In this document: piece after piece, positions 7,089 to 14,762 of the stretch
How positions within the stretch are numbered: position 1 is the stretch's first letter
Layout of the letters: each line of letters opens with the position of its first letter
NCBI GenBank assembly: GCA_050015935.1
Contig: JBEKAL010000050.1
Span: forward strand, 1 to 18,461
Length of the DNA stretch: 18,461 nucleotides
DNA from: Roseiarcus sp050015935
GTDB taxonomy: Bacteria > Pseudomonadota > Alphaproteobacteria > Rhizobiales > Beijerinckiaceae
Direction of reading: 5' to 3'
Notes under the pieces: generated by a model
The model's database searches: none
The model's input: the letters and a program-made list of their open reading frames with translations, nothing else
What the model was told of the DNA's origin: nothing
Made by a program: the position numbers and the translations under genes

Positions 7089-8240
7089 TCACCGCTCAAC
7101 AGCCATGTTCGGATTGATAAGGTGCTTCTCGCCCGTGGCGCGTTTGTTGTAGGCGGCAATGGTCTGAGGCTGAAGCGCCTCGCGCAGCGACACGACCTTC
7201 GTGTAACCGCTAGCGAACGTCGTCTTGAGTTCGGAGGCGACGCGTTCGCGCAGCCTCTGCGCCTCGGCAGGTCCGATCCTTTTCAAGAACGAGAACAGCA
7301 GCCAGCCGCCGAGCCCCCACGCCGTACCGAAGCCTCGGCTTAGTTCGGTAGGACGAGGATCAAGGCCGCCGTAGATGTAGACCTGTTTGTGGACCGCGGA
7401 TCCGTATCGGCTGTAGGTTTTGGCGTTCATGTTCGCGGCGGCCTCCATACACGTCAGAATCTGGCCGGCGAGCTTGCCGCCGCCGATCGCGTCAAACGCC
7501 AGAGAGGCGCCCGTTGCGGCGACGGCCCGCGTCAGGTCCTCCATGAAGGTCGGCGAAGTCGAATTGCACACATGCGCCGCTCCGATGGCGCGCAGAATCT
7601 CTTCCTGGTTCGAATTGCGAACGATGTTGACCAGGCCAATTCCGTCCTTGAGAAAGATTTTGTTGAGCATCCGACCGAGGTTGGAAGCCGCCGCCGTGTG
7701 CACGAGGGCCGAGTGGCCCTCTCGACGCATGGTCTCGACCATGCCCAGCGCCGTGAGGGGATTGACGAAACTCGAGGCGCCCTCAGCAGGCGTCGCATCG
7801 TGAGGAAGGACGAGGCAATCGGCCGCCTTCAAGCAGCGATACTGCGTGTACATTGCGCCGCCAATCATCGCCACGGTCTTGCCGAGCAGCGCGCGCGCCG
7901 CACCGGATTCGCCCGCCTTGACAACCACGCCAGCGCCTTCATTGCCGACGGGCATGGACTCGTCCAAGCGTCCCGCCATCGTTCTCATCGACGACGCGGG
8001 AACTGTCGCCGTGACCACAGGATTGTCGCCGTTCCCGGACAACTTAGCCGTGGCCATATCGGCTGCGCCAAACAGGAGCCCCATGTCGGAGGGATTGATC
8101 GGCGACGCCTCGACTCGAACGACGACCTCGTCGGAGGCTGGCTCCGGCGTGGCGACACGCACGAGCGACAATTCGAGTTCGCCGCTCTTCTTGATCAGAG
8201 AGCGAAGTTGAAGTCCGACGTTTATGGTTTCGATACCCAT
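7089..8240 (-). CDS. MDR-family zinc-independent alcohol dehydrogenase/quinone oxidoreductase-like protein
   Basis: A 383-residue member of the medium-chain dehydrogenase/reductase superfamily. The N-terminal GroES-like domain has VEASPINPSDMG (43-54) and VGNEGAGVV (98-106). The catalytic-zinc GHE motif is absent, as in quinone oxidoreductases. The Rossmann part has HTAAASNLGRML (181-192) in place of the usual GxGxxG/AAxGGVG, and IYGGLDPRPTELS late in the sequence. The protein is about 50 residues longer than typical QOR proteins, partly from an insertion around 56-97. Likely cytosolic and NADPH-dependent; substrate unknown. The start at 8240 has GGGAGA 8 bp upstream. It overlaps the end of the upstream TrmO-like gene by 19 bp, suggesting co-transcription and coupled translation. 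Confidence 0.85.
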   Translation of the reverse strand: MGIETINVGLQLRSLIKKSGELELSLVRVATPEPASDEVVVRVEASPINPSDMGLLFGAADMATAKLSGNGDNPVVTATVPASSMRTMAGRLDESMPVGNEGAGVVVKAGESGAARALLGKTVAMIGGAMYTQYRCLKAADCLVLPHDATPAEGASSFVNPLTALGMVETMRREGHSALVHTAAASNLGRMLNKIFLKDGIGLVNIVRNSNQEEILRAIGAAHVCNSTSPTFMEDLTRAVAATGASLAFDAIGGGKLAGQILTCMEAAANMNAKTYSRYGSAVHKQVYIYGGLDPRPTELSRGFGTAWGLGGWLLFSFLKRIGPAEAQRLRERVASELKTTFASGYTKVVSLREALQPQTIAAYNKRATGEKHLINPNMAVER

Positions 8241-8719
8241 CGTGCATCTCCCTTGATCGACGCCGCGGAGCGAAAGCGCGAGCGGTAGGGCTTCAAGTCC
8301 AAGAGCGGCGTTCCGTCGATGCAGTCGAGCCCTCTAACCTGCAACACCGGCCCCTCCCGGCCGACGAGAGCCACGATGGAGACGCCGATCGGATTTGGCC
8401 TCACCGGAGACCGGATCGTAAAGGTTCCCTTTGTCACACCGTCGTTCGCTGGACTCTGGCGCACGAGATCGCGGCGGGATTCGTGTAGCCAATATAGGAC
8501 TTCAATGCGCTCGAACGCCTCGATTCCGTCGAGCGCCGCGACCCACGGCTCGCTCACTTCGACCCGACAGATCGGACCGTCGGGACGGCCATGATGGGGG
8601 CACTCCTTGCGAGACGACCACGGCGTTCTGATGACGCCGATGAACGTGAGGCTCGCGTCGACCCGCTCGGGCCGCTCGACAGCGACCTCGTTATGACGGA
8701 TTTCGTCTTCCACGGCCAT
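8222..8719 (-). CDS. TrmO-like tRNA (N6-threonylcarbamoyladenosine-37) methyltransferase family protein
   Basis: A 165-residue TsaA/UPF0066 family protein. In characterised members (TrmO) this single beta-barrel domain uses S-adenosylmethionine to methylate t6A37 of threonine tRNAs. Diagnostic stretches are FIGVIRTPWSSRKECPHHGR (26-45), FTIRSPVRPNPIGVS (100-114) and LDCIDGTPLLDLKPY (131-145), in the family order. It is shorter than E. coli TrmO (about 235 residues) because it lacks the extra C-terminal domain; such short forms are common, and some may act on other substrates. The ATG at 8719 has AGGAG 11 bp upstream. It is first of a two-gene unit with the MDR oxidoreductase, divergent from the molybdate transporter. 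Confidence 0.87.
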   Translation of the reverse strand: MAVEDEIRHNEVAVERPERVDASLTFIGVIRTPWSSRKECPHHGRPDGPICRVEVSEPWVAALDGIEAFERIEVLYWLHESRRDLVRQSPANDGVTKGTFTIRSPVRPNPIGVSIVALVGREGPVLQVRGLDCIDGTPLLDLKPYRSRFRSAASIKGDARWVSKP

Positions 8720-9024
8720 GGTCGATCAATCTCCTATTCGTCCGCGACGCGGAGGCCTCCGGTCTCTCCAGCCACCCCGTCCGGAGAACCGGCGCGGGAA
8801 AACGGGCGTCCGTTTCGACGTTTTTCGAAGCGCACGTCCATCCGCCGCGCGAGCCGCGCGGATGAAGCTTCCCGCCCCGAGGAGCGGAACGCGGCCGTTT
8901 GCGAGCGTCGCCCGTCACGCGTCGCAAGCGCCACGCGCACATGGGCAAGCGGCGCGTCTTGAAGGCGGCGCAATCGCGGCGTATTGGTTCATATATAGCG
9001 GAGCCGCGAAAGTGAGGCGCCAAA
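8720..9024. promoter_or_regulatory. Divergent intergenic region; possible ModE-like half-site at 8991-9000
   Basis: This 305-bp space between divergent genes must carry both promoters. Just upstream of modA is ATATATAGCG (8991-9000), which resembles one arm of a molybdate-responsive ModE/Mo-box (arms like CGnTATAT and ATATAnCG). The opposite arm is poor: GGCGTATTG at 8978-8986. It could instead be an AT-rich -10 region. No canonical -35/-10 pair with correct spacing was found. Nothing else was seen in the interval. Confidence 0.3.
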
Positions 9025-9954
9025 ATGTTTGCTGTCGCCAAACTCGCGAATACGCGCCGGTGGTCGGAATCTCCCGGCGCCTGCGGCCTCGGCCGCTTCG
9101 GCGCTATCGCGCTCGCGTTATCGATCGGTTCCGCGTCGGCCGCATTCGCCGCGGGCGACGTCAACGTGCTTTACGCGGGATCCCTCGTCAATCTGATGGA
9201 ACGCGGCGCTGGTCCGGCCTTCGACAAGGCGACCGACGATCATTTCCAAGGATTTGCCGGCGGCTCGAACGGGCTGGCGAACCAGATCAAGGGGCAGCTT
9301 CGTCACGGCGACGTGTTCATCAGCGCCAATCCGAAGGTGAATGCCGACCTGATGGGAGCGGCGAACGGCGACTGGGTGAGTTGGTACGTCTCGTTTGCGG
9401 AGTCGACCTTAGTGCTCGGCTGGAATCCCACGAGCCGCTTCGCCGCCGACTTCAAGACCAAGCCCTGGCATCAGGTGCTGAACGAGCCCGGGATTCGGAT
9501 CGGCCGTACGGATCCGAAGCTCGATCCCAAAGGCGCGTTGACCCTCGAGCTGATGAAGCGGGCGGAGACGGCGTACAAGGCGCCGGATCTTTCGCAGCAG
9601 GTCCTCGGGGCGCCTGACAATCCGGCGCAGGTGTTGCCGGAAGAGACGCTGGTCGGCCGGCTCCAGTCGGGCCAACTCGATGTCGGATTCTTCTATTCGA
9701 CGGAAACCGCGGACGCCAAGATTCCCGCAGTCGACTTGCCGTCCGATATCGCTCCGAAAGCCGTTTACACGGTCGCCATTCTACGCGACGGGCCCAACGC
9801 CGCGGGCGCCGACCGGTTTGTGGCCTTCCTCCTCGGGGCCGATGGACAGGCGCTGCTGAAAGAACATGGGCTCGCGCTGCGGAAGCCCGCCCTGACCGGG
9901 GATGCGAGCGCCGTTCCGCCGGATATTCGAGCGCTGCTCGTGCAGGCCAAGTGA
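9025..9954 (+). CDS. modA: Molybdate/tungstate ABC transporter substrate-binding protein (ModA/WtpA type)
   Basis: A 309-residue periplasmic binding protein. The signal peptide has a long n-region and a hydrophobic core FGAIALALSIGSASAAFA, with cleavage about residue 42-43 before AGDVNV. The mature start NVLYAGSLVNLMERGAGPAF matches the AGSL motif of the WtpA/ModA oxyanion-binding family, in which Ser and main-chain amides bind MoO4 or WO4. GGSNGLANQIKGQLRHGDVF and SANPKVNADLM continue the fold, followed by WVSWYVSFAESTLVLGWNP. Molybdate, tungstate and other oxyanions (including sulfate) cannot be told apart from sequence; molybdate is favoured because a molybdenum hydroxylase is encoded nearby. 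The ATG at 9025 has a weak GAGG. The stop overlaps the next gene (GTGA). Confidence 0.85.
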   Translation: MFAVAKLANTRRWSESPGACGLGRFGAIALALSIGSASAAFAAGDVNVLYAGSLVNLMERGAGPAFDKATDDHFQGFAGGSNGLANQIKGQLRHGDVFISANPKVNADLMGAANGDWVSWYVSFAESTLVLGWNPTSRFAADFKTKPWHQVLNEPGIRIGRTDPKLDPKGALTLELMKRAETAYKAPDLSQQVLGAPDNPAQVLPEETLVGRLQSGQLDVGFFYSTETADAKIPAVDLPSDIAPKAVYTVAILRDGPNAAGADRFVAFLLGADGQALLKEHGLALRKPALTGDASAVPPDIRALLVQAK

Positions 9955-11792
9955 CTCGCCACACGCCCGCGCCGATTCGTTGGCTGGCCGGTCTTCTCGC
10001 GGTCTACCTGATCGCGCCGCTCGTCGCCGGCGCGCAGCAGGCGAGGCTCGCCGACTGGAGTTCGGTCGACTTCCGAGCGCTCGCCGACGCCTCCGCCGTC
10101 TCGATCGCGAGCGCCACGATCGCGACGATCCTCATAGCGCTGGGCGGCGTTCCGCTCGGCTATGTGTTGGCGCGCGCTCCGGGACGCGCTATGGCGGTCC
10201 TCGGCTTTGCGGTGCAATTGCCGCTCGCGCTGCCCCCGCTCGCCAGCGGCGTGTTGCTGTTGTTCCTGGTGGGCTACAACGCCCCGCTCGGTCGCCTCGC
10301 CGCAGGCGCCTTGACAGACTCCTTCACCGGCATCGTGCTTTCCGAGGTTTTCGTTGCGGCGCCGTTTCTCATCATCGCGGCGCGTTCGGCCTTCGCTTCG
10401 ACGGACCCGGCTTTCGAGGGCGTCGGCGCTACGCTCGGCCACCGTCCGTTGGACGTGTTTCTTCGCGTGAGCCTGCCGATAGCCTGGCCGTCCATTCTGT
10501 CGGGAATGTTGCTCGCCTGGCTTCGGGCGTTCGGCGAATTCGGCGCCACGGTGATGGTCGCCTATCATCCCTATTCTTTACCCGTCTACACCTATGTCGC
10601 ATTCGGCGCGCAGGGGCTCCCCGCGATGTTGCCGGTGCTTCTGCCGACGCTTGTGTTCGCGATCGCGATAATGGCGCTCAATGCCGCCGCGATCGAGCGG
10701 CTCAATGGAGGCGCGTCGCGCGCATCGCGTAACAACGGCGCGCTGGCGGCGCTGTCCAACGCGCCCGCGCCGGCGACGTTCAAGCGCCCCGGCGCGATCG
10801 ACCTGACTTTGAATTTCGAAAAGCGGCTCGACGGCTTCCACCTCGACGTCGCATGGGCGCCGCATGCGCGTCGCCTCGCGATTCTCGGTCCGTCGGGGTC
10901 GGGAAAGACGCTGACACTGAAGCTGATCGCAGGGATCGAGCGCTGCGATCGCGGAACCGTCACTGTCGCAGGGCGCGACTTGACCAGGCTCGACCCCGCT
11001 ACGCGGGCGATCGCCTACGTTCCGCAGAACTACGGCCTGTTTCCGCATCTCGCCGTCGTCGAGCAATTATGCTTTCCGGTCGGCGCGGACTTGAATTCGG
11101 CGCGGCGCTGGATCGAGCGCCTCGGCCTCCAGGGACTCGAAAATCGCCGTCCGGCCGAGCTGTCGCTCGGCCAGCAGCAAAGGGTCGCGCTGGCGCGCGC
11201 GCTCGTCAGGCCGGCCGATCTGTTGATGCTGGACGAACCGTTTTCCGCGCTGGACGCTCCGCTGCGCTCGCGCCTGCGCAACGAGTTGCTGTCGTTGCAA
11301 GAAGAGATCGCGCTCACGACCATGCTCGTCACTCACGATCCGATGGAGGCGGCGTTGCTTGCCGACGAATTGCTGGTGCTCGATGCGGGCCAAGTCTTGC
11401 AGTCCGGCCCAACCCGCGACGTCTTCGCGCGGCCAGCGAATGAGACGGTGGCGCGCCTTTTGGGCGCCGAGAACGTTGGCGAGGGTCTGGCGATCAGCGA
11501 GGACAGCATCGCAATCGGCAACGACGTCATACTCGGCGTCTCCGGCCCGGCGCTGCGGCCGGGCCAGCGCGTAGGCTGGAGCTTTCCCGCAGCGTGCGCG
11601 CGCCTCGCCGCCGGCGGGCGATACCAAGGTTTGGTGGAGCATGTCTCGTTTGTCGGGACAGAGCGTCGGCTCCTCGTCTGTCTCGGCGACGCTCGGGTCA
11701 GATTATTTGGCGCTCAGAGTGACCGCCTGAGCGCCGATTCGTGCCGGTTCGACATCGATCTCGACTCGGTCCAGGTTTGGCCTTTGGAGTAG
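9951..11792 (+). CDS. modBC: ModB-ModC fusion: molybdate/tungstate ABC transporter permease and ATPase in one chain
   Basis: A 613-residue fusion. Residues 1-255 are a ModB-like permease with about five TM segments and the EAA coupling loop (GATLGHRPLDVFLRVSLPIA, 159-178). Residues 260-285 are a linker. Residues 286-510 are a ModC-type ATPase: Walker A GPSGSGKT (313-320), Q-loop Q359, signature LSLGQQQRVALARAL (404-418), Walker B LLMLDEP (424-430), D-loop SALD, H-loop H462. The signature has Leu where LSGGQ has Gly. Residues about 515-613 resemble a TOBE-like regulatory region (LGVSGPALRPGQRVGWSF, VEHVSFVGTERRLLV). In most bacteria ModB and ModC are separate; the fusion fixes the stoichiometry at one ATPase per permease. 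The GTG start at 9951 overlaps the modA stop (GTGA), implying translational coupling. No frame break separates the halves. Confidence 0.88.
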   Translation: MTRHTPAPIRWLAGLLAVYLIAPLVAGAQQARLADWSSVDFRALADASAVSIASATIATILIALGGVPLGYVLARAPGRAMAVLGFAVQLPLALPPLASGVLLLFLVGYNAPLGRLAAGALTDSFTGIVLSEVFVAAPFLIIAARSAFASTDPAFEGVGATLGHRPLDVFLRVSLPIAWPSILSGMLLAWLRAFGEFGATVMVAYHPYSLPVYTYVAFGAQGLPAMLPVLLPTLVFAIAIMALNAAAIERLNGGASRASRNNGALAALSNAPAPATFKRPGAIDLTLNFEKRLDGFHLDVAWAPHARRLAILGPSGSGKTLTLKLIAGIERCDRGTVTVAGRDLTRLDPATRAIAYVPQNYGLFPHLAVVEQLCFPVGADLNSARRWIERLGLQGLENRRPAELSLGQQQRVALARALVRPADLLMLDEPFSALDAPLRSRLRNELLSLQEEIALTTMLVTHDPMEAALLADELLVLDAGQVLQSGPTRDVFARPANETVARLLGAENVGEGLAISEDSIAIGNDVILGVSGPALRPGQRVGWSFPAACARLAAGGRYQGLVEHVSFVGTERRLLVCLGDARVRLFGAQSDRLSADSCRFDIDLDSVQVWPLE

Positions 11793-11817
11793 CCGACAGC
11801 GCTACGCCGCCGCTCGC

Positions 11818-12009
11818 GTTTGTTTCAGCACCGGAATGGGATCCCACCCCGAAAGCGGAGCAATACACTGAAATCGAAAACGAATTCGCGTTGATGCCGG
11901 CGTCCCGATCGGCGCCGATTGGGACCCCATCCTTGCTTGCATTTTCGATGTTGCGTCAAAGCGTTGGATCGGATTCCGTAAGGGGTCCCATTCCAGCGCC
12001 GAAACAGGC
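11818..12009. mobile_element. Remnant of an insertion-element terminus (IS21-like multiple repeats)
   Basis: Three related 28-bp units: U1 at 11818-11845 (inverted), U2 at 11901-11928 (inverted) and U3 at 11982-12009 (direct). U1 and U3 match at 22 of 28 positions (core GGGRTCCCATTCC and GAAACA). U2 and U3 match at 18 of the first 21 (GGGGTCCCA and GCGCCGA). Multiple internally repeated termini are characteristic of IS21-family elements, but no istA/istB coding sequence remains, so this is a terminus-only scar or a small non-autonomous element. The right edge coincides with the broken shikimate dehydrogenase fragment. Family assignment is inference. Confidence 0.5.
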
Positions 12010-12267
12010 CTGGTCAATGCCGCCTCCGTCGGTCTTTTCCCCGATGTCGACGCCAACCCCGATTTCGACCGGCGGAGCGTGCGGCCCGGGATCATCGGCG
12101 CCGACGTGAGTCGCAACCCGCCGCGCTGCGCGTTGCTGCGCGCGGCCGAAGCGCAGGGTCGCCGGACGCTCAACGGCCTGGACGTGCTGGCGAACCGGGC
12201 GCTGATCGGCATTGCGCCCTGGAGCGGCGTCGATCTCGATCCCTCGGCGTTTGCGCCGCAAACTCGA
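12007..12267 (+). pseudogene. Shikimate dehydrogenase-like gene, 3' fragment
   Basis: The frame from 12007 reads LVNAASVGLFPDVDANPDFD, then RPGIIGADVSRNPPRCALLR, TLNGLDVLANRALIGIAPWSGVDLDPS. This matches in order the C-terminal third of shikimate/quinate dehydrogenases (typically LVNATSIGLFPDVDA, DVIPNPPRT, TLDGLGMLVNQGVIGIKLWTGVDVD). The N-terminal catalytic domain and the NADP loop are missing. The fragment begins exactly at the end of the third insertion-element repeat, so the gene was probably cut by insertion or deletion there. The conserved Gln of LVNQ is Arg here and no stop follows at the usual place; both fit decay. The right end is approximate, where similarity fades. Confidence 0.72.
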
Positions 12268-12282
12268 GGACCTGTTCGGATC

Positions 12283-12325
12283 ATTCCGAAGCCTGCGGCG
12301 AGCATCGGTCGTCGCAGGCCGGAAT
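12283..12325 (-). terminator. Large hairpin after the molybdenum hydroxylase operon
   Basis: An imperfect inverted repeat: ATTCCG-aa-GCCTGCGGCGA on the left, TCGTCGCAGGCCGGAAT on the right, with a loop of about 7 bases, one mismatch/wobble and a two-base bulge. It lies 10 bp beyond the molybdopterin-subunit stop on the minus strand. No strong U-run follows on either strand, so it would be a non-canonical terminator or mRNA 3'-end stabiliser. It could serve transcripts arriving from both sides. Confidence 0.5.
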
Positions 12326-12335
12326 TTGCGGCGCG

Positions 12336-14762
12336 TCAGCCGCCCCAGACGACGGACCGGCAGGACCCGGTGGGGGTCGTGGTGAACCAGGTCTCGACGG
12401 GCTCCTTATGTCCAATGGCGCGCCAGACGTCCTCGCTGCGGATGGGCATGTGCGTCAGCTCCGCCCCCACGGCGTTCCTGATGGCGTTGCCCAGCGCGGG
12501 AGCGACGGAGATCATCGGGTGTTCGCCCACGCCGCGCGCGCCGTAAGCGCCGTCGAGCTGCGGCGTCTCGACGATGATGCACTCGATCTCGTCGGGAATG
12601 TCCTTGCTCGTGGGGATCTTGTTGTCGGTGAACGAGGGGTTCAGGAGATGGCCCTGGAGGTCGTAGACGTAGCCTTCGCAAAGCGCCGTCCCGAGGCCCT
12701 GGACCATGCCGCCGATGCATTGTCCGCGGACCAGCGCCGGGTTGATCGCCTTGCCCACGTCGTAAGCGGAGGCGATCTTCAGGATGTGGTACTGGCCCGT
12801 CGCCGCGTTCACCTCGACGATGATCCCATGCGCGCCGTAGGTCCAGTCGAGGGCCGGCAAGCCCTGGCCGGTCTCCTTGTTGAGGTTGGTGAGGCCCTGC
12901 GCGACATAGCGCCCCACGCCGATCAACGGCCCGCCGATGGCGTTGCCGTCGGGGTAGGCGTAGCCGACCGCTAGCTGCGCGAACGTCACGGAGCGGTCGG
13001 GGGCGTGCCTGACGAAGATCTTCTCGCCGTCGTGGTCGAGGTCGCAGGCCTGCGCGCGCAGCACCTGCCCGGCGTCCCCATAGGCCTTCTCCAGCAGGTC
13101 CGCGCAGGCCAGGATCACGGCGTTGCCGGTGAGAATCAGGCCCTTCGAGGCGACCGTCTGCCAGTCGTAGGGATCGCGGTCCGTGTCCTTCTCGACCGTG
13201 ACCTTGACCTTCTCCAGCGGGAATTTGAGCCGCTCGGCGGCGATCTGGGCCAGCGCCGTCGTCGAGCCCTGGCCGATCTCCGTCAGCCCGACGTTCACCA
13301 GCACGGCGCCGTCGGAGTTCATCTTGACGACGACGGCCGTCGCGGTGAAGGGCGGCATGGCGGGGGCCTTGTGGAGAGTGGCGAGGCCCTTGCCGATCTT
13401 CAGCCCGGTCCTCGCCTCCCTGGCGGTCTCGGCCGGCGTCAGCTCGCCGTAATGAATCGCCTCGGCGACGGCGTCGAGGCATTTGCGCACGTCGCCGGTG
13501 TGGGCCGTGATCGTCTCGCCGGTGAGCGTAGTCGAGCCCGGCCTGAGCAGGTTCTTGCGGCGGAACTCCAGCGGGTCCATCCCGATCGTCCGGGCGACCA
13601 GCTCCATGTGCCGCTCGAGGCCCCAGAAGAACTCGACATGGCCGAATCCTCGGTAGGCCGTGCCGTAGGGCTTGTGCGTGTACACCGTGTAGGCGTCGAC
13701 CCAGGCGTTGGGGATCTCGTAAGGCCCCGCGGCCGAATAGCCGGACGCCCTGGTGACGTTCACCGCGTAGTCGGCGTAGGCGCCGGCGTCCCAGAACATC
13801 TCCATCTTCTGGGCGATGATCTTGCCGTCGGCCAGCACGCCGGTCTTGATCCGGTAGGTCAACGCGCCGCGGCAGGGCAGAAGCGTGAACTCCTCTTCTC
13901 GCGTGGCCTGGAGCTTGACGGGCCTTCCCCCCGCCTTGCGCGAGAGGCAGGCGACCAGAGGCTCCAGGTGAATGCCGGCCTTTCCGCCGAAGCCGCCGCC
14001 GACGTTGGGAATGAGCACGCGCACGTTGGAGAGCGGCAGCTTGAAGGCGTGACAGAACAGGTTGCGCACGGTGAACGGCGACTGCGCGCTGGTCCAGATG
14101 GTAACCTTGTCCCCCGTCTTCCATTCCGCGATGGCGACGTGCGTCTCCATGGGAACGTGCTGCACCGAGGGGTTCGTATATTGGCGCTCGACGATCCACG
14201 CCGCCTCGGCAAAGCCCTTCTCGACATTTCCCTTGCGGCACTTGGTGAGGTTGGCGATGTTGGTGCCGCCCTGGGGCGAGAAGACCGCCTCGACATAGTC
14301 GTAGGTCCCCAGATCCGGATGCACCAGGGGCGCGCCGGGCGCGAGAGCGTCCATGTGATTGAGGACGGCGGGCAGCGCCTCATAGTCCACTTCGATGAGG
14401 TCTGCGGCCGCTCTGGCGATGGCGAGCGTGTCTGCGGCGACGGCCGCCACCGCCTCGCCGTGGTGGCGAACCTCCCCCTTCGCGAGGATGTACTTGTCCA
14501 CCACGTACAGGCCGAGGCGATAGTCGAGATCCTCGCCCGTGAGGATCGCGCGCACGCCGGGGAGCCGCTCGGCGCGCGAGACGTCGACGTTCCGTATTTT
14601 CGCCCGGGCGTGGGGGCTCCTCTTGAGTTGGGCGTGGAGCATGCCGGGCAGGCTCATGTCGCTGACGTATACCGCCTCGCCCGTGAGCTTCCCCTGCCCG
14701 TCCTGACGCAGGGGGCTGTGACCGACATGGCGGAAGGCGTTGGAATTCGAGGTCTCAAGCAT
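12336..14762 (-). CDS. Xanthine dehydrogenase-family hydroxylase, molybdopterin-binding large subunit
   Basis: An 808-residue molybdenum-pterin catalytic subunit of a heterotrimeric hydroxylase that adds water-derived oxygen to an electron-poor C-H bond, usually of an N-heterocycle or aldehyde. The a/b hammerhead domain is at about 19-130 (HSPLRQDGQGKLTGEAVYVS). The cofactor-binding glycine loop is VGGGFGGK (254-261), then AYRGFGHVEFFWGLERHMEL (369-388), VGLTEIGQGS (491-500) and GQCIGGMVQGLGTALCEG (680-697). The putative catalytic base is E747 in GARGVGEHPM. It lacks the N-terminal 2Fe-2S and FAD domains, which are separate upstream genes. The start at 14762 has AGGAGG 6 bp upstream and overlaps the 2Fe-2S gene end by 8 bp; an in-frame upstream extension to 14864 has an implausible sequence. 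Substrate unresolved: purine, pyrimidine, nicotinate-like or aromatic. Confidence 0.93.
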   Translation of the reverse strand: MLETSNSNAFRHVGHSPLRQDGQGKLTGEAVYVSDMSLPGMLHAQLKRSPHARAKIRNVDVSRAERLPGVRAILTGEDLDYRLGLYVVDKYILAKGEVRHHGEAVAAVAADTLAIARAAADLIEVDYEALPAVLNHMDALAPGAPLVHPDLGTYDYVEAVFSPQGGTNIANLTKCRKGNVEKGFAEAAWIVERQYTNPSVQHVPMETHVAIAEWKTGDKVTIWTSAQSPFTVRNLFCHAFKLPLSNVRVLIPNVGGGFGGKAGIHLEPLVACLSRKAGGRPVKLQATREEEFTLLPCRGALTYRIKTGVLADGKIIAQKMEMFWDAGAYADYAVNVTRASGYSAAGPYEIPNAWVDAYTVYTHKPYGTAYRGFGHVEFFWGLERHMELVARTIGMDPLEFRRKNLLRPGSTTLTGETITAHTGDVRKCLDAVAEAIHYGELTPAETAREARTGLKIGKGLATLHKAPAMPPFTATAVVVKMNSDGAVLVNVGLTEIGQGSTTALAQIAAERLKFPLEKVKVTVEKDTDRDPYDWQTVASKGLILTGNAVILACADLLEKAYGDAGQVLRAQACDLDHDGEKIFVRHAPDRSVTFAQLAVGYAYPDGNAIGGPLIGVGRYVAQGLTNLNKETGQGLPALDWTYGAHGIIVEVNAATGQYHILKIASAYDVGKAINPALVRGQCIGGMVQGLGTALCEGYVYDLQGHLLNPSFTDNKIPTSKDIPDEIECIIVETPQLDGAYGARGVGEHPMISVAPALGNAIRNAVGAELTHMPIRSEDVWRAIGHKEPVETWFTTTPTGSCRSVVWGG

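Noticed and set aside
7005..7343. Possible C-terminal extension of the MDR protein (RSFQRWVPDTKGNSYLLGRL) in another frame
   Set aside because: The MDR protein already ends in a normal ATGEKHLINPN tail; a frameshifted extension is not needed and no separate start exists.
12406..14241. 611-aa minus frame and 597-aa + frame (13005-14798) within the large subunit
   Set aside because: Both are low-complexity Arg/Gly/Asp-rich shadows; the 808-aa frame carries all family motifs.
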